Below are positions 1 to 8,429 of a stretch of 64,000 nucleotides of DNA, piece after piece. The notes below the pieces were generated by a model. It searched no databases. It was not told the origin of the DNA and was given only the letters and a program-made list of their open reading frames with translations. The stretch spans positions 124,001-188,000 of the forward strand of contig CAZQSZ010000008.1 of the NCBI GenBank assembly GCA_964596345.1, in the 5' to 3' direction. A program made the position numbers and the translations under genes. The DNA comes from CADEDV01 sp964596345 (GTDB taxonomy: Bacteria; Bacteroidota; Bacteroidia; Chitinophagales; Chitinophagaceae). Positions within the stretch are counted from its first letter, which is position 1, and each line of letters starts with the position of its first letter.

Positions 1-1366
1 ATACTAAAATTCTTCCATGATGCGTAGCCGCACCGATCACATAATGCCGGGCTATTTTTTCATCCGCTGTTACAATCGTTGTCACCAATGATCCTTTACC
101 CAGTTTGCTCAATACAATCGCATCATCAGCATTTTTATAAGGCATAATGGTACTCACCGGGCCGAAAGCTTCCACTTCATGCACTTCTTTTGTTGCAAAA
201 GGCTGATCATTCATTAATAAAACCGGCGATATAAATGCACCTTTGCCTGCATCCGCATCAATCACTTCCACGCTATCCAATGAACCATACACGATCTGTG
301 AAGAGGCTAACAATTTTTGCACCTGTGCTTTCACTTCCTTTCGCTGTGTTTCACCGGCCAGGCTTCCCATTCTTACTTTCTCGTTCAGCGGGTTGCCAAT
401 GGTTGTTTGTGAAAGGGCTGCAGCAATCGCTTTCCACATATCTTCTATTTTATTGTCGGGCACAAATATGCGGCGGATACCTGTGCAGCGCTGACCGGCT
501 TTCAGAGTCATTTCCCGGCGCACTTCTTTTACAAATACCTCCCATTCCGGCATACCCGGTTGCACATCATTTCCCAGCACAATACAGTTCAGGCTGTCTG
601 CCTCCATCGTGAAAGGAACATTATTAGCTAAAATATTTTTATTGGATTTTAGTAACAGCCCGGTGGAGGCAGAACCGGTGAAGGTCACCACATCCTGCGA
701 ACTAACATGATCCAATATATCGCCTGCAGAACCACAGATCAGTTGCAAAGCACCTTCAGGTAAAATATTGGAGGCAATGATCTCTTTTACCACTGCTTCT
801 GTTAAGTAAGAAGTGACCGTTGCGGGCTTTACGATAGCAGGCATGCCTGCGAGCAAGTTCACCGCTATCTTTTCCAACATGCCCCACACCGGAAAATTAA
901 AGGCATTGATATGTACTGCCACTCCTTCTTTCGGTGTCAGGATATGCGTACCCATGAAGGTATTTTGCTTGCTGAGGTTATGGCTCTCCCCATCGATACA
1001 AAATACTTCATCCGGGAATTTGCGGCGGAGCGATGCATTGGCAAATAAATTACCGATACCGCCTTCTATATCCACCCAGCTGTCGGCTTTGGTAGCCCCG
1101 GTCTGGTAGCTGATGGCATAAAATTTATCCAGGTGATTTCTCAACTGCAGGGCCAGGGCTTTAAGCATATTACCCCGCTGGTGAAAGGTCATTTTACGAA
1201 GTGCGGGATTACCCACTGTTCTGCCATATTCCAGCATCGCTTTAAAATCGATACCCTTCGAGCTGGCGGTGGCTATGGGTTCTCCTGTCACCGCATTAAA
1301 GAGAAGCTGCCCGTCCCCTTCCCCATTCACCCATTGACCATTAGTGTAGTTCTGTAATTTATTCAT
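1..1366 (-). CDS. paaZ: PaaZ-type aldehyde dehydrogenase, C-terminus beyond left edge
   Basis: Reading leftward from the ATG at 1366, this frame stays open to base 1 (455 codons), so the 3' end is missing. The translation closely follows the N-terminal aldehyde dehydrogenase domain of PaaZ, which oxidises the semialdehyde made after ring opening in phenylacetyl-CoA degradation. Supporting motifs are the PaaZ-like start MNKLQNYTNGQW, a GNPALRKMTFHQRG segment, a VHINAFNFPVWG stretch, the nucleotide-binding VTFTGSASTG, the glutamate in TMEADSLN, and the catalytic Cys in KAGQRCTGIRR near residue 294. Full PaaZ proteins are about 680 residues, with a C-terminal MaoC-like enoyl-CoA hydratase domain. 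Whether that domain is present cannot be seen. No other paa gene is visible, and no clear TAnnTTTG box lies upstream. Confidence 0.9.
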   Translation of the reverse strand, partial: MNKLQNYTNGQWVNGEGDGQLLFNAVTGEPIATASSKGIDFKAMLEYGRTVGNPALRKMTFHQRGNMLKALALQLRNHLDKFYAISYQTGATKADSWVDIEGGIGNLFANASLRRKFPDEVFCIDGESHNLSKQNTFMGTHILTPKEGVAVHINAFNFPVWGMLEKIAVNLLAGMPAIVKPATVTSYLTEAVVKEIIASNILPEGALQLICGSAGDILDHVSSQDVVTFTGSASTGLLLKSNKNILANNVPFTMEADSLNCIVLGNDVQPGMPEWEVFVKEVRREMTLKAGQRCTGIRRIFVPDNKIEDMWKAIAAALSQTTIGNPLNEKVRMGSLAGETQRKEVKAQVQKLLASSQIVYGSLDSVEVIDADAGKGAFISPVLLMNDQPFATKEVHEVEAFGPVSTIMPYKNADDAIVLSKLGKGSLVTTIVTADEKIARHYVIGAATHHGRILV

Positions 1367-1488
1367 CGTTGCAAGCATCTTTTAGCTATGACGAAATTAC
1401 CCGAAAAACAAAAAGAACCGGTCAAATGATTTTAATCATGGTAAAAAATGCGGGGCCGTTTTACTTTGGCCGCTAAAACATACTTTTT

Positions 1489-1878
1489 ATGAAAAAGATT
1501 GCCAGCCTGCTCCTTATTTTATTAGGGCTTACTGTTGCTGTTTCAGCCCAAGCCAAATGGAAAGAACTCAGCGATTTCCATGATATCATGAGTGCCGCCT
1601 TCCATCCTGCTGAAGAAGGTAAACTGGATCCCATTAAAACCCGCAGCCAGGAAATGATCGACAAAGCGGTAGCCTGGAAAATGTCCACTGCCCCGGAAGG
1701 TTTTAATAAGGCAGCCATTAAAGGCCAATTAAAGAAACTGGTAAAAGGCAGTAAAGAATTACAAAAGCTGATCAAAAGCAATGGAACTGATAAACAGATC
1801 ACCGAAAAATTAACAGCCTTGCATGATCTGTTTCATGAAATGACGGAAAAATGCAGCGGGGAAGACCATAAACAGTGA
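1489..1878 (+). CDS. small exported helical protein of unknown function
   Basis: This 129-residue protein starts with a clear Sec signal (MKKIASLLLILLGLTVAVSAQA, cut near residue 20). The mature part is predicted all-helical and Lys/Glu-rich, with His at several helix ends (FHDIMSAAFH, LHDLFHEM). The overall look is that of a four-helix cytochrome c'/b562-type bundle, but there is no CxxCH haem site and only one mature Cys. I do not recognise a named family. A weak promoter-like TTACTTTG lies about 20 bases upstream. The next gene, also exported, starts 51 bases downstream behind its own promoter box. The pair may work together in the periplasm, but nothing in the sequence proves it. Confidence 0.8.
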   Translation: MKKIASLLLILLGLTVAVSAQAKWKELSDFHDIMSAAFHPAEEGKLDPIKTRSQEMIDKAVAWKMSTAPEGFNKAAIKGQLKKLVKGSKELQKLIKSNGTDKQITEKLTALHDLFHEMTEKCSGEDHKQ

Positions 1879-1886
1879 TAAATTTG
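1879..1886 (+). promoter_or_regulatory. TAnnTTTG -7 promoter box for the 1930 lipoprotein
   Basis: TAAATTTG matches the Bacteroidota -7 consensus exactly and begins on the base after the stop codon of the preceding gene. It would give a leader of about 35-40 bases. No clear TTG -33 element was identified. Confidence 0.5.
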
Positions 1887-1929
1887 CAGTCTTATTTTAT
1901 CATTCAGGAATTTTAAACACAAATACTAC

Positions 1930-2391
1930 ATGAAAAAACTGATCCTGCTGTTAGCAAGTGCATTCGTATTGTTCGCCTGTAATAACGACGATAAACATAA
2001 CCATGCCGGCTCTGCTCCAAAAACCGAAGCAGACAGCCTGATGCATGACGTAATGGAAGGACATGATGTGGGTATGGGTAAAATGCCGAAACTGTCGGCT
2101 GCTCAAAAACAGGCGCAGCAATGGCTGGATTCCGTTGCCAAACTACCTGCAAAAGCACAGCTGGCTGCCGCCCCGTTGAAAGCAAAGATTGACAGCCTGG
2201 TTAAAGACCTTGGGTATGCTGAATTTGCCATGAATAAATGGATGGAAGAATTCAATATGGACTCCTCACTGAACGATGCCGGACAACGGATAAAATACCT
2301 GGCCGATGAAAAGATGAAAGTAGGTAAAGTCAAAGAAGCGATCCTGGGCAGTCTTGCAAAAGCCGACTCCCTGCTGAAAGCAAAGCTTTAA
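1930..2391 (+). CDS. His/Met-rich lipoprotein of unknown function
   Basis: A 153-residue lipoprotein precursor: the signal peptide ends in a lipobox (FVLFAC, Cys 17) followed by NNDDKHNH, so the mature protein is probably anchored to a membrane. Just behind the lipid anchor lies a short His/Met/Asp segment (DSLMHDVMEGHDVGMGKM), then a helical, Lys/Ala-rich body. Relatives in Chitinophagaceae often carry the uninformative label 'viral A-type inclusion protein'. The His/Met segment could bind a soft metal, but this is only a guess. The TAA stop overlaps the stop of the convergent gene on the other strand (2388-2391). Confidence 0.8.
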   Translation: MKKLILLLASAFVLFACNNDDKHNHAGSAPKTEADSLMHDVMEGHDVGMGKMPKLSAAQKQAQQWLDSVAKLPAKAQLAAAPLKAKIDSLVKDLGYAEFAMNKWMEEFNMDSSLNDAGQRIKYLADEKMKVGKVKEAILGSLAKADSLLKAKL

Positions 2392-2867
2392 GTTCTGAGT
2401 GGCTCCACCCCAAACTGCCGGAGATGATGGAGGGCATGTTTGTAGAGCAGCTGCACATTCTGGTCGAAATTGAGATCACCAAAAAAAGGATTGCGGGTAA
2501 GCAGCCCCGGTTCTTTTTCAAACGCTTCAAAGAAATAAATTAATTCCTGTTGCAGGGCGCCAATGGCGCCCTGCACCGTTTTATAACGTAGTGCGGCAGG
2601 CTCTTCCCCCAGCAACGGGTTCTTTGTGTTTTCCTTGAAAGGTTTATCACTCATCATGAATTCCCGCATCCGTTCCAGGTTTCCAGGCGGGGTCAGTATG
2701 GTATCTATTTTTAAGCGGCCGCTGGCAATGCGTATAGCATCCCCGGCATAGTGTTCAATCATTTGCTGTACACTCATTTTTCCCCAACGGGCGGCTGTGG
2801 CCGGAGCTATTTGTTGCAGGTAAGTAACCAGTTTAGTACGCAGAAAGTTCTCCTTTTCAATACTCAT
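2388..2867 (-). CDS. DinB-like (DUF1569) protein
   Basis: This 159-residue protein resembles the DUF1569 branch of the DinB/YfiT four-helix superfamily. The family pattern shows in WGKMSVQQMIEHY near residues 28-40 and in the C-terminal YKHALHHLRQFG, whose histidines are the usual metal ligands of the fold. DinB-like proteins include thiol-dependent transferases, but DUF1569 members have no established reaction. It is cytoplasmic, with no signal peptide. It stands alone, facing the lipoprotein gene; the two stop codons share three bases (CTTTAAG), so the genes have no spacer. Confidence 0.8.
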   Translation of the reverse strand: MSIEKENFLRTKLVTYLQQIAPATAARWGKMSVQQMIEHYAGDAIRIASGRLKIDTILTPPGNLERMREFMMSDKPFKENTKNPLLGEEPAALRYKTVQGAIGALQQELIYFFEAFEKEPGLLTRNPFFGDLNFDQNVQLLYKHALHHLRQFGVEPLRT

Positions 2868-2917
2868 GTGACAAGCTTACAGGTTGCAAGTTTACGAAAA
2901 CCGGTTTTGCAAAACAA

Positions 2918-2941
2918 AATGCCGGTCATCACACCGGCATT
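2918..2941 (-). terminator. rho-independent-type terminator after adk
   Basis: A 9-bp perfect stem (AATGCCGGT / ACCGGCATT) with a 6-base loop lies 21 bases past the adk stop. On the minus strand it runs into TTTTGTTTT. Confidence 0.75.
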
Positions 2942-2962
2942 GCTTCATAATATTCTGTTTAC

Positions 2963-3541
2963 TTATTTTAATTTCTTATTAATGGCATCACTGATGGCGG
3001 AGAAGATATCATCTACGGTTCCCTCCCCTTTGATGGGATGAAACTTCCGGGCCTTTTTATAATGCTCCGCCACGGGTGTTGTTTCATTACTATAGACAAA
3101 AAACCGTTTCCGGATCACTTCTTCGTTGGTATCATCACTTCTGCCCGAGGTCTTTCCCCTGTTCAGCAGCCGTTTTACCAGTTCATCTTCTCCCACTTCC
3201 AGTGCCAGCACCGAAGCGATCTCTGTTTTTTTCAACTCCAGTAATTTATCCAGGGCCACAGCCTGGGCCACGGTACGGGGAAACCCGTCAAACAGGAAGC
3301 CTTTCGCTTCTTTATGCTTATCAAAATAGGAATCCACCATGCCGATCACCACTTCATCCGGCACCAGCTGGCCTTTGTCCATAAAGCTTTTGGCTTCCAG
3401 CCCGAGGGGCGTTTTCTGGGAAATTTCTTCCCGTAATAAGTTGCCGGTGGAAAGATGGACCAGCCCGTATTTCTCAACCAATCTTTCTGATTGTGTGCCT
3501 TTTCCGCTACCGGGAGGGCCAAATAAAATCAAATTAAACAT
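2963..3541 (-). CDS. adk: adenylate kinase
   Basis: Adenylate kinase (ATP + AMP to 2 ADP), cytoplasmic. The 192-residue product has the P-loop GPPGSGKGT at residues 8-16, the AMP-binding LSTGNLLREE segment, FDGFPRT, and a short LID around NRGKTSGRSDD with no zinc-binding Cys. This is the short bacterial type common in Bacteroidota. An upstream in-frame start at 3568 would add nine residues, but it lies inside a perfect TAnnTTTG promoter box (3566-3573), so the ATG at 3541 is preferred. The gene is flanked by its own promoter and terminator and appears monocistronic. Confidence 0.95.
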   Translation of the reverse strand: MFNLILFGPPGSGKGTQSERLVEKYGLVHLSTGNLLREEISQKTPLGLEAKSFMDKGQLVPDEVVIGMVDSYFDKHKEAKGFLFDGFPRTVAQAVALDKLLELKKTEIASVLALEVGEDELVKRLLNRGKTSGRSDDTNEEVIRKRFFVYSNETTPVAEHYKKARKFHPIKGEGTVDDIFSAISDAINKKLK

Positions 3542-3565
3542 GTGATTCCTAACCTTGGTAAGTAA

Positions 3566-3573
3566 CAAATATA
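3566..3573 (-). promoter_or_regulatory. TAnnTTTG -7 promoter box for adk
   Basis: On the minus strand the sequence is TATATTTG, a perfect match to the Bacteroidota -7 box, ending 24 bases before the adk ATG. It supports the shorter adk reading frame. Confidence 0.6.
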
Positions 3574-3694
3574 ATGGTCCGGGCTTAAAAATCCTGTCAT
3601 AAGCTTAAGTTTTGATAAGAATCATCCGGGCTAATGAAAAGTTAAGAACAGCTTTTTGTCTTTCCCCGGACAAACCAGCCCAACCTTGTTCCCG

Positions 3695-3702
3695 TAGATT
3701 TG
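3695..3702 (+). promoter_or_regulatory. TAnnTTTG -7 promoter box for msrB
   Basis: TAGATTTG matches the consensus exactly and ends 10 bases before the first ATG of msrB. The leader must be very short, which slightly favours the in-frame ATG at 3722 over 3713. Confidence 0.5.
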
Positions 3703-3712
3703 TTATCTTAAA

Positions 3713-4300
3713 ATGATGGATATGATAAAAACAAGACTGATACTGGTATTGCTTACCGCCTCCCTGTTGCAGCAATGCAGCTATTCCCAGGATAATTCAA
3801 CAACAACAAATACCCCTAAAATGGACAGCAGCAGTAAAAAGAACCCCGTTTATTCAACTACAGACAGCTCTAAAGTAACCCTGAGTGAAGAAGAATGGAA
3901 AAAAATACTACCGGAAGATGTTTACTATATAGCCCGCAAAAAAGGAACCGAAAGACCCTGGACCAGCAAGTTTGAAAATTTTAAAGAGAAAGGAACTTAT
4001 TATTGTGCTGCCTGCGGTAATGCTTTGTTTCAAAGTGATACCAAGTTTGAAAGCGGTTGCGGCTGGCCCAGTTTTTACCAACCCATCAGTAAAAGCAGTA
4101 TTATTTATACGCCTGACAACTCGCATGGTATGGAAAGAACAGAAGTGCAGTGCGGCCGTTGTAAGGCGCATTTAGGACATGTGTTTGAAGATGGACCTCC
4201 TCCTACCGGTCTCCGTTATTGCATCAACGGGGTTATTCTTGATTTTGCCAGGGCTAAAGATGCTGAAAAACAATACAACAAGGAAAAACCTCAACAATAG
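3713..4300 (+). CDS. msrB: lipoprotein peptide-methionine (R)-S-oxide reductase
   Basis: MsrB reduces methionine-R-sulfoxide in damaged proteins. The 195-residue product carries a lipoprotein signal (LLQQC, Cys 22) and a Ser/Thr/Asn-rich linker, so it probably protects envelope proteins. The SelR domain spans about residues 57-190. It has the zinc pairs CAAC (98/101) and CGRC (147/150), SGCGWPSF with a possible resolving Cys 116, and the catalytic Cys 170 in RYCINGV. Three Met codons crowd the start (3713, 3716, 3722); the last gives the cleanest signal peptide. A terminator follows, so the gene is a single transcription unit. Confidence 0.93.
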   Translation: MMDMIKTRLILVLLTASLLQQCSYSQDNSTTTNTPKMDSSSKKNPVYSTTDSSKVTLSEEEWKKILPEDVYYIARKKGTERPWTSKFENFKEKGTYYCAACGNALFQSDTKFESGCGWPSFYQPISKSSIIYTPDNSHGMERTEVQCGRCKAHLGHVFEDGPPPTGLRYCINGVILDFARAKDAEKQYNKEKPQQ

Positions 4301-4322
4301 AGCTGATCCTCCTTATGATCGT

Positions 4323-4352
4323 AACCCCGCTTATCCAAAGCGGGGTTTTTTA
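4323..4352 (+). terminator. terminator after msrB
   Basis: An 8-bp stem (AACCCCGC / GCGGGGTT) with a 9-base loop runs into a T-rich tract (TTTTTTATTTTT), 22 bases past the msrB stop. Confidence 0.8.
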
Positions 4353-4404
4353 TTTTTCAAAGCAACGGCTTGTAAATACATTTACGTTCCCAAAAGAAAC
4401 CGGT

Positions 4405-7245
4405 ATGAACAAGTTAAAAAAACACCTGCTGTTGTCAGTAATGGCTGTTTGCCTATTGCAAACAGGCTGGTCACAGATCGACCGTTCACAACTGATGCCT
4501 GTTGATCCCAATGTAAAGATTGGCAAACTGGCCAACGGTCTTACCTATTATATCCGCAAGAACAGTCTGCCCGAAAAAAGGGTGGAACTGCGGCTGGTGG
4601 TGAATGCAGGCTCTGTGCTGGAAGACGATGACCAGCTGGGGCTGGCCCATTTCATGGAGCATATGAATTTTAACGGCACCAAACGTTTTCCTAAAAATGA
4701 ACTGGTCAATTACCTGCAAAGTATCGGCGTGCAGTTTGGGGCCGACCTGAACGCTTATACCGGTTTTGATGAAACGGTGTATATACTTCCGGTGCCAACT
4801 GATAAACCGGGTCTTGTCGATAAAGGTTTACAAATATTGGAAGACTGGGCACACAATGCCACCCTTGATTCATTAGAAATAGAGAAAGAAAGAGGTGTAG
4901 TGATTGAAGAATGGAGACTGAGCCGGGGAGCAGATGAGCGGATGATGAAACAAACATTGCCGGTGCAATACCGCGGATCGAAATATGCTGACCGGCTGCC
5001 CATCGGTACAAAAGAATCACTGGAACGTTTTACGCATGCTGCGTTAAGAAATTTTTATAAAGATTGGTATCGCCCCGATATGCAGGCGGTAATTGCTGTA
5101 GGTGATATTGATGTAAACGAAATGGAGAAAAAGATCAAAGAAGTATTTGGCGATATTCCTGCCGCTGCCACTCCCCGCAAAAGAGAATCATTCCCGGTTC
5201 CTGATCACCAGGAAATACTTACTGTAGTTGCAAAAGATAAAGAAACAGCTTTCCCTGCCATTGAAGTGATGTTTAAAAAAGAAACACAGCCAGAGAAAAC
5301 CATGGGTGATTATGTCCGCTACATGAATCAAATGCTGTTTACCGGTATGCTCAACAGCCGTTTCCGGGAGCTGGCATTAAAACCCAACCCACCTTTTATC
5401 GGCGCTGGTTCATATTATGGCAGTAGCTATGCCCGGACCAAAGATGCTTTCCAGTTATATGCCAACAGCAGCGATACAGGTATGAGCAAATCGCTTAAAA
5501 GCCTGCTGGAAGAAGCCCGTCGTATCCAGTTGCATGGTTTTACGGAAACTGAATTCAGCCGCCAGAAAAAACAAACCCAAAGTTTTTATGACCAGGTATT
5601 CAATGAACGGGAAAAAGAAGAGTCCTTTAAATATGTGAGTGAATATGTCAATAATTTCCTGATTAACGAACCCATACCGGGGATTGAATGGGAATATGAT
5701 TTTGTAAAACAATACCTGGCCACCGTGAAGCTGGAAGATATCAATAAACTGGCCGGCGGCTGGATCAGCAAAGACAATATGGTGGTCACCATGAATGCGC
5801 CGGATAAAGAGGGTGTAAAAATTCCTTCTGAAGAAGAAGTAAAAAATATCATCAGTGCCGTGGATGTGGCCACTATTGAACCGTATAAAGAAAAAATATT
5901 GGCCAGTTCGTTGATGGATGGTAGCAAACTGAAAGCCGGTAAGATTATATCATCGGTCACGGATGAAGAACTGGGTACCACCACGCTGAAATTATCCAAC
6001 GGGGTTACCGTAATACTGAAACCCACCACTTTCAAAAACGATGAGATCATTGTAAGGGCATTCAGTAAAGGCGGGCATTCATTGGTAAAAGATGCCGATT
6101 ATTATTCAGCCATCAATGCAGCCGCCATTGTACAGCAAAGCGGGGTGAGTGATTTTAATGCCGTTGACCTGGGCAATATGCTGAAAGGGAAAAACACCAG
6201 CCTTTCTGTCAATATTGCTAACTACAGTGAAGGAATGAATGGCAGCACTATTCCCAAAGAAATGGAAACATTCTTACAGCTTGCCCATCTTTATTTCACT
6301 TCCCCACGGAAAGACAAAGATGCTTTCAGCTCTTTTATTACCAAGCAAAAACAGGTTTATGCCAATGTGCTGTCAGATCCGCAATACTATTACAGTAATG
6401 AATTTCAAAAACTGATGAGCAAAGATCATCTTCGTGGTGGCCGGTTTCCCAAACCCGAAGATTTTGATAAAGTAAATCTTGATAAGGCGATACAGATCTA
6501 CAAAGAGCGGTTTGGCAATGCCGGCGATTTCACTTTCCTGTTTGTGGGTGCAGTTAATGAAGAAAGCATCAAGCCATTACTGGAAAAATATTTGGGAAGC
6601 CTTCCTTCCACGGGCAAGAAAGAAACATTTAAGGACCTGGGCATCCGCCCGCCTGCCGGAAAAGTGGAAAAACAGATCAATAAAGGAACGGAGCCACAAA
6701 GCCAGGTGAATATTGTTTTTAACAAACCGGTTCCTTATAATGCAAAAGATGCTTATGCACTTAAAAGTCTCGGTGAAGTGATGAGCATTAAACTGGTGGA
6801 ACAATTGCGGGAAGAGAAAGGTGGTGTGTATGGCGTGGGTGCCGGCGGGTCGATGCAAAAGATCCCTTACGCTTATTCTTCTTTTTATATTTCCTTCCCT
6901 TGTGCACCGGAGAATGCCGATACATTGACCAAAGCTTCTATCGCCGAATTGAATAAGATCATTAAAAACGGGATTACGGCGGAAGACCTGGCCAAGATCA
7001 AAGAGCAGCAAAAAAGAAAACTGGAAGTGGATATGAAACAAAACCAGTTCTGGTCCGCCAGTTTGTTTGATGCTTATTTCTATGGCAATGACCCAAAAGC
7101 TATTTTACAGAAAGAAAAACAGATCAGCGAACTAACCGGCAAAATGATCCAGGCGGCTGCTAAAAAATATGTCAACCCTTCTGCATATATCAGGGCTGTG
7201 CTGAAGCCTGAAAAAACAGAAGATAAAACACTCAAGCCATTTTAA
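4405..7245 (+). CDS. M16 family zinc metallopeptidase (pitrilysin type)
   Basis: A 946-residue exported peptidase with two pitrilysin-like halves. A signal peptide (MNKLKKHLLLSVMAVCLLQ, ending near GWSQ) is followed by the first M16 domain, with the inverted zinc motif HFMEH at residues 82-86 and a downstream EKERGVVIEEW segment expected to give the third ligand. The second half holds the inactive partner domain (GVYGVGAGG and the KQISELTGKMIQ region). The family degrades peptides in a closed chamber; here it would act in the periplasm or outer membrane. The frame is open upstream to 4315, but that extension runs through the msrB terminator, so the ATG at 4405 with its good signal peptide is chosen. 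Confidence 0.92.
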   Translation: MNKLKKHLLLSVMAVCLLQTGWSQIDRSQLMPVDPNVKIGKLANGLTYYIRKNSLPEKRVELRLVVNAGSVLEDDDQLGLAHFMEHMNFNGTKRFPKNELVNYLQSIGVQFGADLNAYTGFDETVYILPVPTDKPGLVDKGLQILEDWAHNATLDSLEIEKERGVVIEEWRLSRGADERMMKQTLPVQYRGSKYADRLPIGTKESLERFTHAALRNFYKDWYRPDMQAVIAVGDIDVNEMEKKIKEVFGDIPAAATPRKRESFPVPDHQEILTVVAKDKETAFPAIEVMFKKETQPEKTMGDYVRYMNQMLFTGMLNSRFRELALKPNPPFIGAGSYYGSSYARTKDAFQLYANSSDTGMSKSLKSLLEEARRIQLHGFTETEFSRQKKQTQSFYDQVFNEREKEESFKYVSEYVNNFLINEPIPGIEWEYDFVKQYLATVKLEDINKLAGGWISKDNMVVTMNAPDKEGVKIPSEEEVKNIISAVDVATIEPYKEKILASSLMDGSKLKAGKIISSVTDEELGTTTLKLSNGVTVILKPTTFKNDEIIVRAFSKGGHSLVKDADYYSAINAAAIVQQSGVSDFNAVDLGNMLKGKNTSLSVNIANYSEGMNGSTIPKEMETFLQLAHLYFTSPRKDKDAFSSFITKQKQVYANVLSDPQYYYSNEFQKLMSKDHLRGGRFPKPEDFDKVNLDKAIQIYKERFGNAGDFTFLFVGAVNEESIKPLLEKYLGSLPSTGKKETFKDLGIRPPAGKVEKQINKGTEPQSQVNIVFNKPVPYNAKDAYALKSLGEVMSIKLVEQLREEKGGVYGVGAGGSMQKIPYAYSSFYISFPCAPENADTLTKASIAELNKIIKNGITAEDLAKIKEQQKRKLEVDMKQNQFWSASLFDAYFYGNDPKAILQKEKQISELTGKMIQAAAKKYVNPSAYIRAVLKPEKTEDKTLKPF

Positions 7246-7252
7246 TACCAGC

Positions 7253-7276
7253 AACCCCGCCCCGGCGGGGTTTTTA
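7253..7276 (+). terminator. terminator after the M16 peptidase
   Basis: A perfect 8-bp stem (AACCCCGC / GCGGGGTT) with a 4-base loop (CCCG) followed by TTT. The stem arms are identical to those of the msrB terminator at 4323. Confidence 0.8.
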
Positions 7277-7296
7277 GTTCATACCAGTTAAAAAAT

Positions 7297-7304
7297 TAAA
7301 TTTG
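7297..7304 (+). promoter_or_regulatory. TAnnTTTG -7 promoter box for the SRPBCC/GyrI-like gene
   Basis: TAAATTTG, an exact consensus match, ends 23 bases before the ATG at 7328 and lies just past the upstream terminator. Confidence 0.55.
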
Positions 7305-7327
7305 TGAGTCCGCATTAAAACCATGTT

Positions 7328-8350
7328 ATGAAAATCATCAAACAACTGGCTGTACTTTTATTAGTAGTGATTGCAATTGCACTGATCCTGGTGTTGGTGT
7401 TGCCTGTAAAACAAAAAACAGAACGCAGCATAACGATCAATGCGCCGGTGACTGAAGTATATAATTACCTGCTGAAGCTGGAGAATTTCAATAAATGGTC
7501 GGTCTGGAGCCGGAATGATTCCACTATAAAAAATACGATCACCGGTACGGATGGCACACCGGGTGCGGTCAATGCCTGGGTGGGCGATCCGGGCTTATCC
7601 GGCGAAGGAAAAATGCAGCTCATCAGCCTTACCCTGAACAAAAAAATAAAATACCAGCTCAATTTTCAAAAGCCCCGGTCTATGGAAGCTGATTCCGATT
7701 TTTCACTGGAAGAGATCAACGGGCAAACCAAAGTGACCTGGGATTTTGCATTAGCCACACCAAGACCCTGGAATATTTTCAATCTTTTTTCCAGTATGGA
7801 TAAAGAAATGGGAAAGGATTTTGAAGAAGGATTACAGAATCTGAAAGCAGCGATTGAAAAAACAGGAACAGGGCCTGCGGCTAAAACTTATGAAGTAAAT
7901 CCCATGAATTTCCCGGCTTCTTCCTTTGCCCTCTACAGGGAAACTATAAAATGGGAAGATATCTCCTCTTTCTTTGCTGTTTATTTTCCCAAAATATATG
8001 AAGCGGTGGCCAAAGCCGGCGCAGAGCCCGGAATACCAACAGGGTTTTACTATGTATGGGATGAAAAAAACCAGCAGGCTGATATGGCCGCCGCCATTCC
8101 TGTTGCTGCAGGTACACAATTGGATAGTGATAGTATTAAAATTGTTGATATAAGCGGCTCCAAAGCTGTTTATGTAGACTACTATGGTGCATATGATAAA
8201 ACAGCAGATGCGTATAAAACGATTGATGCCTACCTGCTGGCCAATAACCTGAAACAAAAACCACCGGTCATTGAGCAGTATATGAATGATCCGGGTGTGG
8301 TGAAGGATACCGCCAAATGGCTCACCAGGATCATTTTCCTGGTGGAATGA
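7328..8350 (+). CDS. membrane-anchored SRPBCC plus GyrI-like effector-binding protein
   Basis: This 340-residue protein starts with one strong hydrophobic helix (about residues 8-26, LLLVVIAIALILVLVLP) that probably anchors it to the inner membrane. A polyketide-cyclase/START-like SRPBCC domain follows (about 33-180; ITINAPVTEVYNYL, FNKWSVWS). A GyrI-like effector-binding domain comes next (about 190-340; GIPTGFYYVWDE, AVYVDYYGAYDK). Both folds bind small hydrophobic ligands. The combination is common in Bacteroidota, but its ligand is unknown. It has its own promoter box and no obvious partner gene. Confidence 0.85.
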   Translation: MKIIKQLAVLLLVVIAIALILVLVLPVKQKTERSITINAPVTEVYNYLLKLENFNKWSVWSRNDSTIKNTITGTDGTPGAVNAWVGDPGLSGEGKMQLISLTLNKKIKYQLNFQKPRSMEADSDFSLEEINGQTKVTWDFALATPRPWNIFNLFSSMDKEMGKDFEEGLQNLKAAIEKTGTGPAAKTYEVNPMNFPASSFALYRETIKWEDISSFFAVYFPKIYEAVAKAGAEPGIPTGFYYVWDEKNQQADMAAAIPVAAGTQLDSDSIKIVDISGSKAVYVDYYGAYDKTADAYKTIDAYLLANNLKQKPPVIEQYMNDPGVVKDTAKWLTRIIFLVE

Positions 8351-8400
8351 TCCGCTAACTAACCGTTCATATAAACTTTTTGCATGGCGGTTCGTAATCA

Positions 8401-8425
8401 GTAAGTTTAATGTTCCAAAACTTAC
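8401..8425 (+). promoter_or_regulatory. inverted repeat just before the sortilin-like gene
   Basis: GTAAGTTT (8401-8408) and AAACTTAC (8418-8425) form an 8-bp perfect inverted repeat with a 9-base loop, ending 4 bases before the ATG at 8430. In RNA it would sequester the ribosome entry region; in DNA it could be an operator. Function unknown. Confidence 0.4.
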
Positions 8426-8429
8426 CTGT

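Noticed and set aside
5586..6050. 154-codon minus-strand open frames inside the M16 peptidase (also 6577-7041)
   Set aside because: They are shadows of a well-supported peptidase gene with no family match or start signals.
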